64,000 nucleotides of DNA from Lepas anatifera (Eukaryota > Arthropoda > Thecostraca > Lepadidae). The stretch covers positions 1,022,501 to 1,086,500 of the forward strand of contig JAOTON010000385.1 of assembly GCA_034440635.1 (NCBI GenBank), read 5' to 3'. The translations under genes and the position numbers were made by a program. Positions 13,524-25,673 of the stretch are shown here, one piece after another (the first letter of the stretch is position 1; each line of letters starts with the position of its first letter). A model generated the notes under the pieces. The model worked only from the letters and a program-made list of their open reading frames with translations, had not been told where the DNA came from and did no database searches.

Positions 13524-16500
13524 GAATTTGTATGCATCAGCATACTTACTCTTTTATTTCCACACAGTTACCACCAATGGCACCATAAAATATTTATACT
13601 AAAGGGACACACTCAAACCTGGCCAATGATAGAGCAGGGGGAGAAGCTATAACTTGAACACTGACTGGCTCAGCAATATCAAAACAAAAAGCATTTCACA
13701 TGAAACCAGCTTGAGAACTCATATGCATAGAGAAAGAGCTAGAAGAGTCTCTACCTAGAATGCTAGGCTTTGGGAGAGAAACTCCCTTGTTCACTAGCAG
13801 GGTGGCAAGCCCTGAGTTTCTTGTTCTTGCATCCATGGCTGCAGCAGCTGCACCAACATAACATGCCCAGGAAAGTGAGCATGGCAAGTCACTGGCTGTC
13901 CAGCTCAAGCTGGTGTCCAGGCCATGACTCCACATACCTTTATAAAATTAGTTTCAAATACTTGAAATTGGGATTTTCCTGGTTCTCATTCACAAAAAAT
14001 ACAAACTCAAGATTAACACCAACAAATGATTTCAATTTTTGCCCACTGTAGCTCAAGGCACCCTTTTCTCAGAATATGAAGCTCTACTTAACCCCTTCAG
14101 CAGTCCCTCTCAAAGGAATTTCCACCTCACAGAATTGTACAGCAAAAGTGAAACCCATCTAAATAAAGAGAAATAGGTACACAAAAGAATAGAAATGTTG
14201 CATTGGTTAGGTATGATTTCGATCACGCTTTTCAACTAACTTCTGGGGCCTTGTCTTCCATCAAAAATTTGTCAAAAATCCACTATGACTTGAAAAATAT
14301 AATATAATACCGCTCTTCCTAGAAGATCAATTGATTTACTTATCTCGCCTATTGGCTTAGTTTCTATGGCTAAAACTACGAAACCCAAAATTAACTGTTG
14401 AGATGAGAGCCATGGAATACGACGCAAAGACCGATCTTGATTTCATTTGTAGCATAGAAACGAAGCCAATGTCATTACAATGCCAATTTTAGGGATCACT
14501 AGCGAAACTAACGAACGCGGCCTCAATTCTAGAGACGGTCAATAGTCATTGGTACTTGTAAATCTAATTTTTCCTAAAATCTAATTTTGCGATTTGAATG
14601 CAATAAAACTTATGTTTTGTCCATAACTTGATAAATGTCGAAGCATCAATATTTATATACTATTTTTAAAAGCTTTACAGTAGAGTTTCTAACCCTGGCT
14701 AGGCTAACAGTACAAGGGTGTACAACTTCGCTATTTTTCAGCAAAATGGCGGAACTTTTCCCGCCGGTATTTCGCCGCGTTTCGCCGGTAGTTTGTGCGC
14801 GGTAAATGTGTTTCAGGTAGATAAGGTGAGTTCGATTTGTGTAATATCCAGCTCTGTGTATATGTTTTTGATTGTGGTACTTACCCATGGATTTTGCTAG
14901 GTAGTTGCGTGAAAATTGCTTCAAATCGCGTGGAAAGGCGCCCAACAACGTGGCTTTTATTTTAGGCGGGAAATCTGGGACACGGTGCCATCGTCCATGT
15001 GGTATTGGTTATGATAATGCTTGTTTTTAAGAAACATGCATTTGTGTTCTTTTATCTGGAATGTCTTATTGACAGTTACGTTCCTGATTACTTGAAGCTA
15101 AGCCTTAGAAATTTGCTTAATTGACATGATAGTTCCAAGACACTTCAAAATGCATGCAGGGAATTTGCTCTGCATGTGGTATCCAAACCAGAAACACAAT
15201 GTTGCGAGTGTGGGCTAGAATATACATTGGAAAATTTTAAGCAGGTAGGCATGTGTTAAAAGTTTAGATGGATCTTGTTAGTTGTATGTAAAACTATGTA
15301 GGTATTACAGATAAATTAGGCGATTTGTATCAGTCTGGGAAAATTAGTAGATATAGGAAGTGGATTTTGTAACCAGGCAAGAGTTTAAGCAGCACTGTTA
15401 ATGTGCAGTACTAAGTGTTGCCTCATAAACTTCAATGTGAGAAGAAAGTCCACCTCCCTTTTCCAAGACATTTGCTAATTTATATGGCAATGAATGGTAT
15501 GGAAGTTCTTTGAAGTGAAGTTGCAGAATATAAACTGTGTAACTAATGTATTGGTATGGGTATTGCCTTATTTTTCTGATTCCTTAGATCTTGGCAGCCC
15601 TGTGCAAATATAGTCAAAGACGGGATTGCACGTGGTGCATACCTGCTTGGTATTGCAAGGGCCACTTGCACCCAAGCATGCCAAATTATTACCGCATCAA
15701 ATTTTGCTGGATATATTATATGTTATAACCCTTGGCAACATTGTTTCAGCCCTGGTACCTTGTTCAAACTTGGCTATTTCCTGACCTGAATTGCAGTGAA
15801 AAATGTGCTTTGATGCAATTCTGAATAAGTAATCTGCAATGATATTTATTTATGTAACAATGAATTTGACTATAATACAGGATATTTGTATGATATTAAG
15901 ATATAAATACACTTAACTGTTTGTCCTTTCAAGCATTTGCTTTTTCATATTGGCACATACATAGTTTTACCAAACATAAACGTTTTCCATAAATCATGTG
16001 CAATTACTTCCTACACTTACCCTACATCTACTTAAGTATCAGTATCATTCAACAAAAAATGGCAGAAGACTTCAGAAGTTAGTTGGGGTAGCTGACATCT
16101 TGCCTGAAATTGGGTCAAAATTCTATTGATGAGGCAGGGTCTCTCTTCAGTTGGGGTGTGATAATCTAGGCAAGAGTATGAAAACTCAGTAAGATTATTT
16201 TACATAGCTTCTAAAATGCTCTTTATGGAATACCTAGCTGCTGAGATCTGCCATGCAAAGGAAAAAAGGTTATCTCTCACTGCTCATACATTTAACATAA
16301 TGTTTTACATTCCACAGTAGACATAATTTGCTTCTTTGGTATTATAGCTTGTCCCATGGTTCTGTTTCTCCTGTAATTTTTCTCTCTGGCCCCAAATGCT
16401 GAATAAGCTGCCCAAAATTAGGAAAGCTACCAAAGGTTTGCCCCCATGATATACCATCAAAATATACCACATGCCAGACTGAGCTAAGCATGATATCTGG

Positions 16501-16825
16501 AAAATGGGAAGTGAATGGAAGTTGAATATTTAATGGTTTGTTTGGTCTGCAAATGGGCAGCCTCTGAAGGAATAAGTGGCAGGCAGAATTTTCAGGGGAA
16601 TTTTAGGTGTGACCATGGACATTGTACTTTTTATGTGGATTTATCTCTCCATGAACCAAGGAGTTAGCTCAGATATGCCCATTCTGCTTCAGCAGTCCAG
16701 CCCTATCAGAAGAGGGTGATGTGATAGGAGAAGTCATATGGACATGATTATGCACATGTATTATGGGGCAAGGATGGTGTGCTGTACACACATGTTATTA
16801 CAATATTCTGCTTTGTGTTCTGCAG
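13524..16825. other. AT-rich interval between the diverging FBF1 and USP37-like genes
   Basis: No convincing exon is visible in this 3.3 kb, which is clearly more AT-rich than the flanking coding exons. It should hold the 5' ends of both neighbours, since FBF1 leaves to the left and USP37 to the right. Near 14745 an ATGGCG in good context opens a frame of only 19 codons. An AAG|GTGAGT donor lies at 14826. This makes a leader exon for the right-hand gene possible but unproven. Confidence 0.5.
14757..14973. promoter_or_regulatory. Pair of E2F-type sites, candidate promoter region
   Basis: TTTCCCGCC at 14757-14765 and its exact reverse complement GGCGGGAAA at 14965-14973 match the E2F consensus TTTSSCGC. 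They flank a short CG-containing stretch in otherwise AT-rich DNA. Mammalian USP37 is reported as an E2F-responsive S-phase gene, so control of the gene beginning to the right fits. Use by FBF1 is also possible. Confidence 0.4.
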
Positions 16826-19800
16826 GTATGCAGTTTTCTGCCTGCCCAGGCAGTAGCTCTGGCTACAGGGATGAATTCCAGTCGCCAAGGAACAGACAGA
16901 ATGGAAGGGATTGGTCATGGAACTCATCTAAATCATATTATACAAGATCAAAGTACAATTACAATGGCCCAAGCTTCAGGGGATATCCTCATAGATATGG
17001 ATATGGGTGAGTAAGTCTGCTGAAAATTGAGGACCAAGCTGATGGGTTTTCTAGAAGCAGTTTCCTAGGCGTATTAAGCTGTGATATTTCATGTTCAGAG
17101 TGCTTTAAGCCTTGAAACTCCTCATGACTTTTGTGGAGTTGGTGTGTAGTTACTGTGTTGATTGCAGCAGGTGCATAATCAGCTGAGAAATGGCAACACT
17201 TGAACCTGCTTCTGGCCATGTTTTGCAGTGACTATCGACCACGGCCAAATCCATCATTCAGGAATGATAACTCTATGAACAATGGGAGAGGCCGGCCAGG
17301 CTGGAGGAAACCATCAAACTACAGCTTTAACAACAAGAGAAGCTACCAGGATGACAGGCAAGTGTGCCGTTTTTCTATTGGAATATCACTTTGATAAGCT
17401 ATCAGTTGGTTAATCACTTGGAGTGGATCATTGAAATCACATCCAGAGATGAGCTGTTATTGTGTACATGTGAGTTGTTGGGGGTCTTCTAACCTCAATT
17501 TTGTGTGCAGCGTGCGGTGGCGCTCGTCGCAGCCTCCACGGCGCGTCTCACCGCTGCGCGCACGCGAGAATGAGTCGCCGCGTCAGCCTGGCTTCCGCAG
17601 CCGCAGCGAGCTGCCGCCGCCGCACAGCGACGCCAAGAGGGCGCGCCTGGACCCGCCCGCTGCAGAGCGCGACTCCTCCGGCAAGGAGAACACTGCGCGG
17701 CGGGCGTCGCTGACGGCGGGAGCGGACGCCGGCCGGTTCTACGGTAGCAGGCCGATGAGGTCCCCCTCCCAGTCTCCGCAGCGGCGGCGGCCGGCAGACG
17801 GCGGCACGCCGGCCCGACCCTCGGCCTCGCCGCGCAAGACGGGCGAGGCGGGCAAGGCGCTACAGCTGTACGGCGGCCAGGCGCAGGCGCCGGTTCTGGA
17901 GCTGGTGCCGGTGAACGCACCCGACCAGCAGAAACACTTATCCGACCCGCTCTACATCGGGTGAGACTGGCGGATACCATTTCCGGGCATATTTCTGATC
18001 GCTCCTACTTTTATAAGTACATTTTTCGTATTCCTAAATATTCGTTTGGGAAGACTTTCTTGTACATGCACGTTTTTAAGCTGAGCTGTTATATGCGTTA
18101 AATAGAATTCGGTGTCGTTTTAAAAACCAATTTACAAATGTGCCAAAAATATTTGATGTGAAACTGGGTTTGTGGCCTGCGAACAGATGTATTTTTCATT
18201 TTATTAAAACGTGTGTGGGCGCGAGTCTCTATAAGAAGATATTGTACGAAAAACGCTGAGTTGAGGGCGTGTCACAGAATGTGTTAAAAGATATTGGAGA
18301 GAAAAAATTCAACTATTTAATGAGAAAATTGTTCTGGAATTGGAAAGGTGGTGCTTACAGCCATTTCGCAGGCTTAACACGCGCCCCGCTGGGGTCCCTG
18401 GCATGACGCGCCCTGTTGGGGGCGTTTTTCGCTCCCCCTCCGTATCTCATTCCCCACGAAAGCTAAAGGAAAATTACGGGCGGCGTTCGAAAGCCCTTGA
18501 CAAGACGGAGAGATTTTATACGAAGAATCTTTATCTCAGGTTAATATTTGAGGTCAGCATAGGTCAAAGAAGGTTCCATAGGCTTAAAACAGAGCAGTGT
18601 ACGTTTCTCTCTCTAGATCTGCCCTCAGGGGAGCTAGAGCAAATATGTATGCCTCATTGGATTCTGCTCATCGCGGCGAATCGAATGATGTATAATATGA
18701 CCTTGCTAGGTCAAATAGTGAAAATGACCTGACCTCGAGCTAGGTCAGGGTCACAAAGTGACCTGGTATAGTCATGTTGCATATCAATCGACTCCCTGTG
18801 ACAATATAAGCACAATGCAAGCAAAGTGGAGCTTTATCTCAATTCAGTGAGAATATATTGGCAAAACAATCACTTTATGCTCCCGTGACCTGACATGACC
18901 TTTGAGAGGTCAGATGCTCAAAATCTCAACTTTATGGTCAAGATCGTGGTAAGAATAGACGGTTTGAGGATTTTCAGCTGTATCTATTCAGTATTTACTG
19001 AAAAGAGCCCATTCTATTTTTCACCATAGACTTATAACAGGGTGAACAAAAAATTGACCCCACCTTAGGTCAACAATATCGAAATTCCGAGACAAAAGAT
19101 TTGTAGACCCTAATGACCTCATCATATTGTAGATGTTTCAAACTGATCGGTTTGCTGATGTTCCCTGGGAGACGCTTCAAACTCGTGATTTTAGGTTTTA
19201 ATGTCGGGTCACTTGACCTTGAATAGCTCCTTGACGTGACATGACCTTAACTAAAAAAATTGGTCAGATGAGTAAAATTGATAAGGGATAAGGTACTGTA
19301 AGTTTCGATATTCTGCACCTCTTCGTTTTTTAGCTATCTGGGGAAAACCAGGAAGGTGGGGGCGAATTTCGCCCGCCCAGCGGGGCGCGTGTTAAGTCAT
19401 CACATTTGTATATTTGAAATAACAATACTTCGATAAAGACTTGGTAAGGTATTTTGACTTATTGGATGTGTAGCTAAATTTAGCAGGGCAATTGCTTCAG
19501 GCCATCCGGTTGAGTTCTGCCGTCACACCGCTCACTGCTCTGTCACAACGCTGGACCTTACACTGTCTCTCCTCTGCAGGCTGCCGAACTTTGGCAACTC
19601 GTGTTATCAGAACGCGACGCTACAGTCGCTGCTGGGTCTGCGGCCGTTCCTGAGCGAGATGGTGGCGCTGGGATCGGCGCTGGACTCCGACCGGTGCCGC
19701 ACGCTGCGCGCTGTAGCCCGTCTGATGGAGCTGCGCCAGAGTGCCCGCGGGACGTCTGTCTCCAGCCACCTCAAGTAAGGCCGCCCCACGACAGCGGAGC

Positions 19801-22800
19801 GAGCCGGCTTTTGGAGGTCGTCTTGTGAGTGGTATCCGCCATTGGATGGATTGTAGATTCAGTTGTCTGGTTCTAGACCTAGGTACCTACCGATCCCGTG
19901 GAGAGGTAACCGCTGAAATGGTGTTGTGTTTGTCGTTGGGGTGCAGATAGAATTCACACTTTAGTGCAGTGAATCTGAAGTTTCATATAGTCTTGTTAAC
20001 GTTGTTATTGCGGCTGGACTGGTACAACCGTTTGAGATGGCAATTGAAGACGCGTGACTGCGCCCGGCAGCGACCTGCGAGACGTGTTTGCACGCATTGA
20101 CCCGGCGTTCTGCGGCACTGAGATGCAGGACGCCAACGAGTTCCTGCTGCGGCTGCTGGACACTATCAAGGAGGAGGTGGACGGTAGCCGGCCGCCCACC
20201 CCCGAGCTGCCAGCGCCGCCAGCTGACCAGCCCGGCACTGCCACCAACCCAGTCAGGGACAACTTCGAGTACCAGACCGTGGAGAGCTACATGTGTACAA
20301 AGTGAGTATGCTTGTACTGTGGTGGTGAGACAGGGTTACTGACATTCTTTTCGTTGCTCTGGTCTGCGCTGTGACTTTCATCCCCCCCGTAGACAGATGC
20401 TATGGGTCTGTACGGGTTCCCCTCTCCCTGTGAGCTGGTGTCTGTTCTGTCTCCTATCTCCCTGTATTCAGGAGTCGGTTTTGTGACTGGTTGCTGTCAC
20501 CATGTGTTCAGGTGCCAGGAGTCGGGTCTGTGGTTTACTCCCGTCTCCCTGTGTTCAGGCGCCAGGAGTCAGTTCTGTGGTTGACTCCTGTCTCCCTGTG
20601 TTCATGTGCCAGGAGTCAGTTCTGTGGTTGACTCCTGTCCCCTGTGTTTAGGTGCCAGGAGTCGGTTCTGTGGTTGACTCCTGTCTCCCTGTTCAGGTGC
20701 CAGGAGTCAGTTCTGTGGTTGACTCCCGTCTCCCTGTGTTCAGGTGCCAGGAGTCAGTTCTGTGGTTGACTCCGTCTCCCTGTGTTTAGGAGCCAGAGTC
20801 GGTTCTGTGGTTGACTCCTTCTGTGTGCAGGTGCCAAGAGTTGGTGCTGTGACTCCTGTCTCCCTGTGTGCAGGTGCCAGGAGTCGGTTCTGTGCTGTGA
20901 CTCCCGTCTCCCTGTGTGCAGGTGCCAGGAGTCGGTGCTGTGACTCCGTCTCCCTGTGTGCAGGTGCCAGGAGTCGGTGATGTGACTCCGTCTTCCTGCG
21001 TGCAGGTGCCAGAGTGGTTCTGGCTGTGACTCCCGTCTCCCCGTGTGCAGGTGTCAGGAGTCGGTTCTGTGGCTGACTCCCGTCTCCCTGTGTTTAGTTG
21101 TCAGGAGTCGGTGCTGTGACTCCCGTCTCCCTGTGTGCAGGTGCCAGGAGTTGGTGCTGTGACTCCCGTCTCCCTGTGTGCAGGTGCCAGGAGTCGGTGA
21201 TGTGACTCCCGTCTCCCTGTGTGCAGGTGCCAGGAGTCGGTGCTGTGACTCCCGTCTCCCTGTGTGCAGGTGCCAGGAGTCGGTGATGTGACTGCCGTCT
21301 CCCTGTGTGCAGGTGCCAGGAGTCGGTGCTGAAGCGTCAGGAGAACATCAGCTGGTTCGTCAGCGTGCCGCGCCGCCAGGGCAGCGGCGCGGCGCCGACG
21401 CTGCAGGACGCGCTGCGGCTCAGCATGAGGCCCGACCGGCGCGAGCTGCACTGCGAGAAATGCCAGCACGACGAGTGCCGCGTCACCACCCAGATATCTA
21501 AGCTGCCCAGGTACGCCAGCCATACCGGACACGAGCCCCCAGTCTTGGCAAGTTATCTTCCCCCTCCGACTTTTTATTGTGCATTTTGTGGCTTGAAGCA
21601 GCGGCTGCGTATAATTCCCAAAAGTATCCTCAATAACCGGACAGGCTGGCTTGAACTGGACCTTGCTCTCGTGACAAGAGTTTTGTCCAACGTTCAACCT
21701 CGCAAAACACCACATTTTTGACAGCGCTCTCGGATTTGCAGGACGCTGATTGTGCAGCTGAACCGGTACGTGTTCGTTGGCGAAGAGTCGAAGAAGATCC
21801 GCGCCAACGTGGAGATTCCCAAGTTCGTGTCGCTACGGGAGTACGCGGCGGAGGACGCCGTTCGTCCGCCCACCTGGGACGCCGCCAGGTCAGGCCAAAG
21901 CAACCGACCGGGGTATTAACTTAGCCAGAGCACGCGTGCGTACCCACTTTTTATCTGCGTACTATCTGCGAGTCTGAACCTCTGCCGGCTGCCGTGATGG
22001 GAGGTGGACGCCGGCGTGTGGGTTAGTGGGCTTTAAGCGTGTATTTTGGTGTCGAGGAAGAATATAGCCTAGGTGGGAAGACGTCGTGAAAAACTGCGTT
22101 CGGGGGCGATATTAATGAAGAAGGTCAGGGCTTCTCGAAGTCTTTTGTTATCTGCTTCCAGAAAAGTGTTGTTCAGAAACATCGTTTTGGATGTCTTTGA
22201 CCGTTTTTTTCTACCTATTGAGCTGTCGCCTTGTCCCGGACACCCGGCGCTCTGTCCGCTAAAGTTCTCGCCCCTGCCCGTGCAGGTACGGCTCTTCCTC
22301 TCCCGAAGAGGCCAAGCGGAAGGAGCCGGCTGCGTCGGCGGCCGAGCCGGAGCGGCCGGCGGCGCCGCGTCCCTTCGGTCCGGCGCCGTCACCTGCAGCC
22401 GTGGCCGACCTGGTGGAACTGGTGGAGCTGGACGGAGCCGAGGAGCGGCCGCCGCGCCCTGCTGAGGACGAGGACAGCCAGCTGCAGGAGGCTATCCGAC
22501 GCTCGCTGGAGGAGGGCGAGCCCGCCGACCTCGCTGCCGAACAGGTTAGTCCTCCACTCTGTGATGTGGCTGACGGAATCAGAGTGAAGCATCCCGTTGC
22601 TGTGGCGTGCGGCTCTGCCGGTGATGCGTAAACACGTACCTACTTAGTATCCTTTTGTGAGCAGATCCTGCGATGCACGTGTGTAACTAGACCTTAGAAT
22701 ACATTTGCTGTATTATGTTTTCTCCGCGCTGCAGTGAAGGAGGTAGCTCTCCACGCGTGGTGTGATGTGTGTGTTTACAATGAGCCCTCCGACTGCGCTC

Positions 22801-25673
22801 AGTGCACGAAGTGTGAGCTCCACTGGGCCGCCGCCCGCTGTCGTCAGACGGTGGTGCGGTGGCAGCAGGGTCGCACCTCCACCTGGCACCAGGCATGCAG
22901 CTTTCCCGTCGAGTGGGTTGGCGTCTAGTGCATGGTTTTTGTCACGCATGACTAGATGCTTACTCATTCAACGTGACGGCTCTACCGCACTTCTCCCAGC
23001 TGATCAGCAATAGAAGTCGCGAGATCAAACAACACGAGTGGACTAACTAGATGTGTGCAGCCTCGCAATAAACGCTATCCACTAGTTCGTAAGGATTGTG
23101 TTAAATGTCTGATTACGCTTGGTGTATTGCTCCAGGCCTCGACTACAATTCCTTCGCTATTTTCGTTTTGCTGTTGGCTCTTACTAGTCTGCCTGCTATG
23201 ATTTATCTTATAATGGGGCGTTGCTCTGAGCCGATTACATCCCTGCACTTCTGTAGCGTAGGTTATGTTTATTTTCCTGGTAGAACATATTCTCTTGTGG
23301 TTGTCCAATACCAAAATACTGCCGTAACAGCTGCGTGACCAAGCCTTGGCAACTGAGCCGCTTTTGCCATGTGCTTGAGGTAAACAATTCTTATTAACAC
23401 GCGCATTGACGGGGTCTGAGCCACCTTGGGATTGACGAGGGAGGGCGGGTACCCGCCCCTAAGATCTCGAGAACCACGGTGGTAGCAAAAACGGTAAACG
23501 GGGTTGGGTAGCCCATCCGCTTCTCCATCGAAAATATTTGAACATTTTTGTCAGGTCAATTTAAGGTCACCAGAGGTCAAAAACATGCCGTCACATGCCG
23601 TCATGAGATAACATGTAAATTAAGTTTTTGGCCATTACATCTGAACAAGTAAAGATAGAGCAAAACGACTTGAACTCAATGAATCCTCGCAGCAAGCCGA
23701 ATCGAATGATGTATGATTTGACCTTGCTAGGTCAAATCAAGATTTGACCTGACCTGAGTAGGTCGGGTCAATTATTAAATGCGTATCATTAGAACCGCAA
23801 GCCAAGGCGAGTCTAATGAAGCTAAATAAACGCTCTATCACCATCTGTTACTGGGTTATTCGTAAAACCATATTTCCATGTATTACCAATGGAGGGTCAT
23901 GCTTCGTACCTGACCTTGGGTCATCGATATCAAAAATACCGGAACATATTTTGAGAACTCGGTGAGCCCATTATGTGATATGAGTTTCAATGGATAAGCT
24001 CACCCTGCTCCGACTTTGCTATCTTAAACTTTTTTGGGGTCGGGTCATTGACCTGTACTGGTGACCTGACCTGAGATGACTTATCCTTAAAATTTTCTAA
24101 GCTGCAAAAATGATGAGGGAAAGGTATACAGTACGGCGGCGCTGCGCCCCGCGTTTTTCTCTGTCTCCGAAAACCCGAGGGGGCGGTACCCGCCCTCCGT
24201 CAATGCGCGTGTTAAAAATGAGGTATAAAATTCAGTTAGTGGCGAAGCCAAGCAAGAAACTGTCTTCACGTCGCCAATGTCTGTCGTGTCGTGCTTCTAG
24301 TTAGCCAGAGACCGGACTCATATTCGGCACCATGCTTTCGAAGCCACGCTGGTGCTTCGGAATATATCGGTGTGTTGGAACGGAACTGAAACTGTCCTTT
24401 CATGTGCTCAGCAAGAGCTGGGGACGTTACGGCGGGTGTGACGGTCGACCTACGTTAACCGATGTGGCAGTGACCGCGTTTCGCCTTTGCTGACGAAAAT
24501 CCCTTACCATGCGTGATCCCAAGAGTTACAGGTTATACCGGTGTGGACGAAAATTGGCATTACCGAGTAATAGCTTCCATCAGTGGTGGCTGAATTTGCT
24601 TTAAAGGATAGCAAAGGAGCAGGCCACCATTTTCGTTCGTACTGGTATAGGTTTCGACATTTTTCCTCCTGGAGTCGTTTGGGATAGGCCGTGCAGTGCA
24701 GGGATAAGCTGATAAGCCATGCATTGTCCCCACACCAGTCGCGCCAATTTTTGGGGTGTGTATTTGCTCTGTGTATTTGGAGCATATTCCATCCTTCAAC
24801 ATTTATAACTAGGCTGTTCGTCTGCGGGACTTCTGGTAGGTGCAGCTGATCTGTCCCCCCGCCGCCGCCCAGCAGGTGCGGCCGGTGACCTCTGTTCCCC
24901 CTCCCTCCTCCTCTGCAGCGTTGATCTCTCCCCAGCAGGCGCGGCCGGTAACCTCTGTTCCCCCTCCCTCCTCCCCTGCAGGCGCGGTTGGTGACCTCTG
25001 TGCACCGACAGGCGCGGCTATCTCAGTTCTGTGTGGAGGACGACGGGTCGGCGGCAGCGGGCCAGGCAGTGGACCCGGCCGGGGCCCACAGCTACCGACT
25101 GGTAGGCCTGGTCAGCCACTACGGCGGCGCCACCCAGGCGGGACACTACGTGGCCGATGTCTACAGCCTGGGTCGGCGGCGGTGGTTCCACTACGACGAC
25201 CGCAGCGTCACCTGCGTATCCGAGCAGGACGTTCTGGGCGACGGCCACCAGCGCAACGGGTACATCTTCTTTTACCTGCACACGTGAGTGTGGAAGCGGC
25301 CTGCCTGGAGACGGATGCGGATGGTGAGAAGCTCACGGACACTTTTGTTGGTTTATGTTTTGCCTATCGATACTCCTTCAGTGTTATATTTTTCTGCCAG
25401 ATGCCGGCATATGGTGACAGTTCTGGTTAATTTTTCCTCCATGATATTATTGGGGATAAACTTGGGCCTACATTCTTGTTTGAAGTAATGATGACTTAAA
25501 GAATAATCGGATATCAATGTGCGTTGGGTGCTGCAAAGTTACTGGCTTCTCTGCAGCACAGATGTGCGGCAGAAAGGTAGACGTCGTTGCTTAGCGTGCT
25601 CTGAGAAGATTTTCGTGCTCCTCGCAGGGACTTGTGCAGCCAGGTGGCCAAAGTCGACAGCAGCGCCACCTGA
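16826..25673 (+). CDS. USP37: USP37-like ubiquitin-specific protease
   Basis: This is a cysteine deubiquitinase of the USP37/26/29 group. Exons: 16826-17006, 17229-17357, 17511-17960, 19580-19774, 20071-20301, 21313-21510, 21742-21888, 22286-22544, 24982 (or 25012)-25283 and 25628-25673 (TGA). The phases agree throughout, giving about 700 residues. The start lies further upstream and was not found. The first two exons encode a Gly/Asn/Arg/Tyr-rich low-complexity region and the third a Ser/Arg/Pro-rich linker. The Cys box is LPNFGNSCYQNA (exon 4) and the QDA box GTEMQDANEFLLRLL (exon 5). Zinc ligands are CTKC across the exon 5/6 junction and CEKC. A ubiquitin-interacting motif (LQEAIRRSLEEG) is in exon 8. 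The His box is AGHYVADVY with WFHYDD. All three catalytic residues (Cys, His, Asp) are therefore present. Intron 2 is GC-AG. In mammals USP37 stabilises cyclin A and other S-phase proteins. Confidence 0.85.
18374..19395. mobile_element. TTAA-flanked non-autonomous DNA transposon, diverged relative (1.02 kb)
   Basis: Ends read TTAA-CACGCGCCCCGCTGGGG and CCCAGCGGGGCGCGTG-TTAA, the same CACGCGC terminus as the copies at 111 and 23394 but with different bases beyond it. The interior is again rich in AGGTCA/TGACCT. It sits in the USP37 intron between exons 3 and 4, about 185 bp before the Cys-box exon. Confidence 0.8.
20465..21312 (+). repeat. Minisatellite of about 19 duplicated 3' splice sites in USP37 intron 5
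   Basis: Units of 41-48 bp consist of a pyrimidine tract (CTCCCGTCTCCCTGTGTG), then CAG|GTGCCAGGAGTCGG and a short spacer. The last unit is the authentic acceptor and first bases of exon 6 (21313), which encode the second half of the zinc motif CTKC-QESV. About 18 near-identical decoys precede it from about 20513, with a weaker one near 20465. Read in the frame of exon 5, units ending GTGCTGTGA or GTGATGTGA meet a stop after six codons. Confidence 0.9.
23394..24215. mobile_element. TTAA-flanked non-autonomous DNA transposon, copy 2 of the 0.82 kb form
   Basis: It has TTAA-CACGCGCATTGACGGGG at the left and CCCTCCGTCAATGCGCGTG-TTAA style sequence at the right. It is colinear with 111-926 along its length, including the AGGTCA-rich interior and the GC palindromes near the ends, here slightly decayed. 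It lies in the USP37 intron between exons 8 and 9. Confidence 0.85.
24871..25011 (+). repeat. Tandem duplications of the USP37 exon 9 acceptor
   Basis: Short units repeat CAGG(C/T)GCGG(C/T) then (C/T)GGT(G/A)ACCTCTGT and a pyrimidine tract. AG|GCGCGG occurs at about 24938, 24982 and 25012, with AG|GTGCGG near 24876. The acceptors at 24982 and 25012 are both phase 0 and 30 nt apart, so either keeps the frame and differs by ten codons. The upstream one has the much better pyrimidine tract. Confidence 0.75.

Noticed and set aside
12532..13602. Long plus-strand frames opposite the first FBF1 exon
   Set aside because: Antisense shadows of a GC-rich coding exon. The minus-strand frame joins nine further exons in phase.
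20465..21312. CRISPR-like array of regularly spaced repeats
   Set aside because: The units are contiguous tandem copies of a splice junction in a eukaryotic intron, without unique spacers.
22734..23013. Cys/His-containing frame that looked like an extra zinc-finger exon of USP37
   Set aside because: No splice sites with the needed phase were found, and exon 8 (phase 0) joins directly to exon 9 (phase 0).
24840..25430. A 196-codon plus-strand frame over the USP37 exon 9 region
   Set aside because: It overlaps the phase-supported USP His-box frame and its residues show no family pattern.
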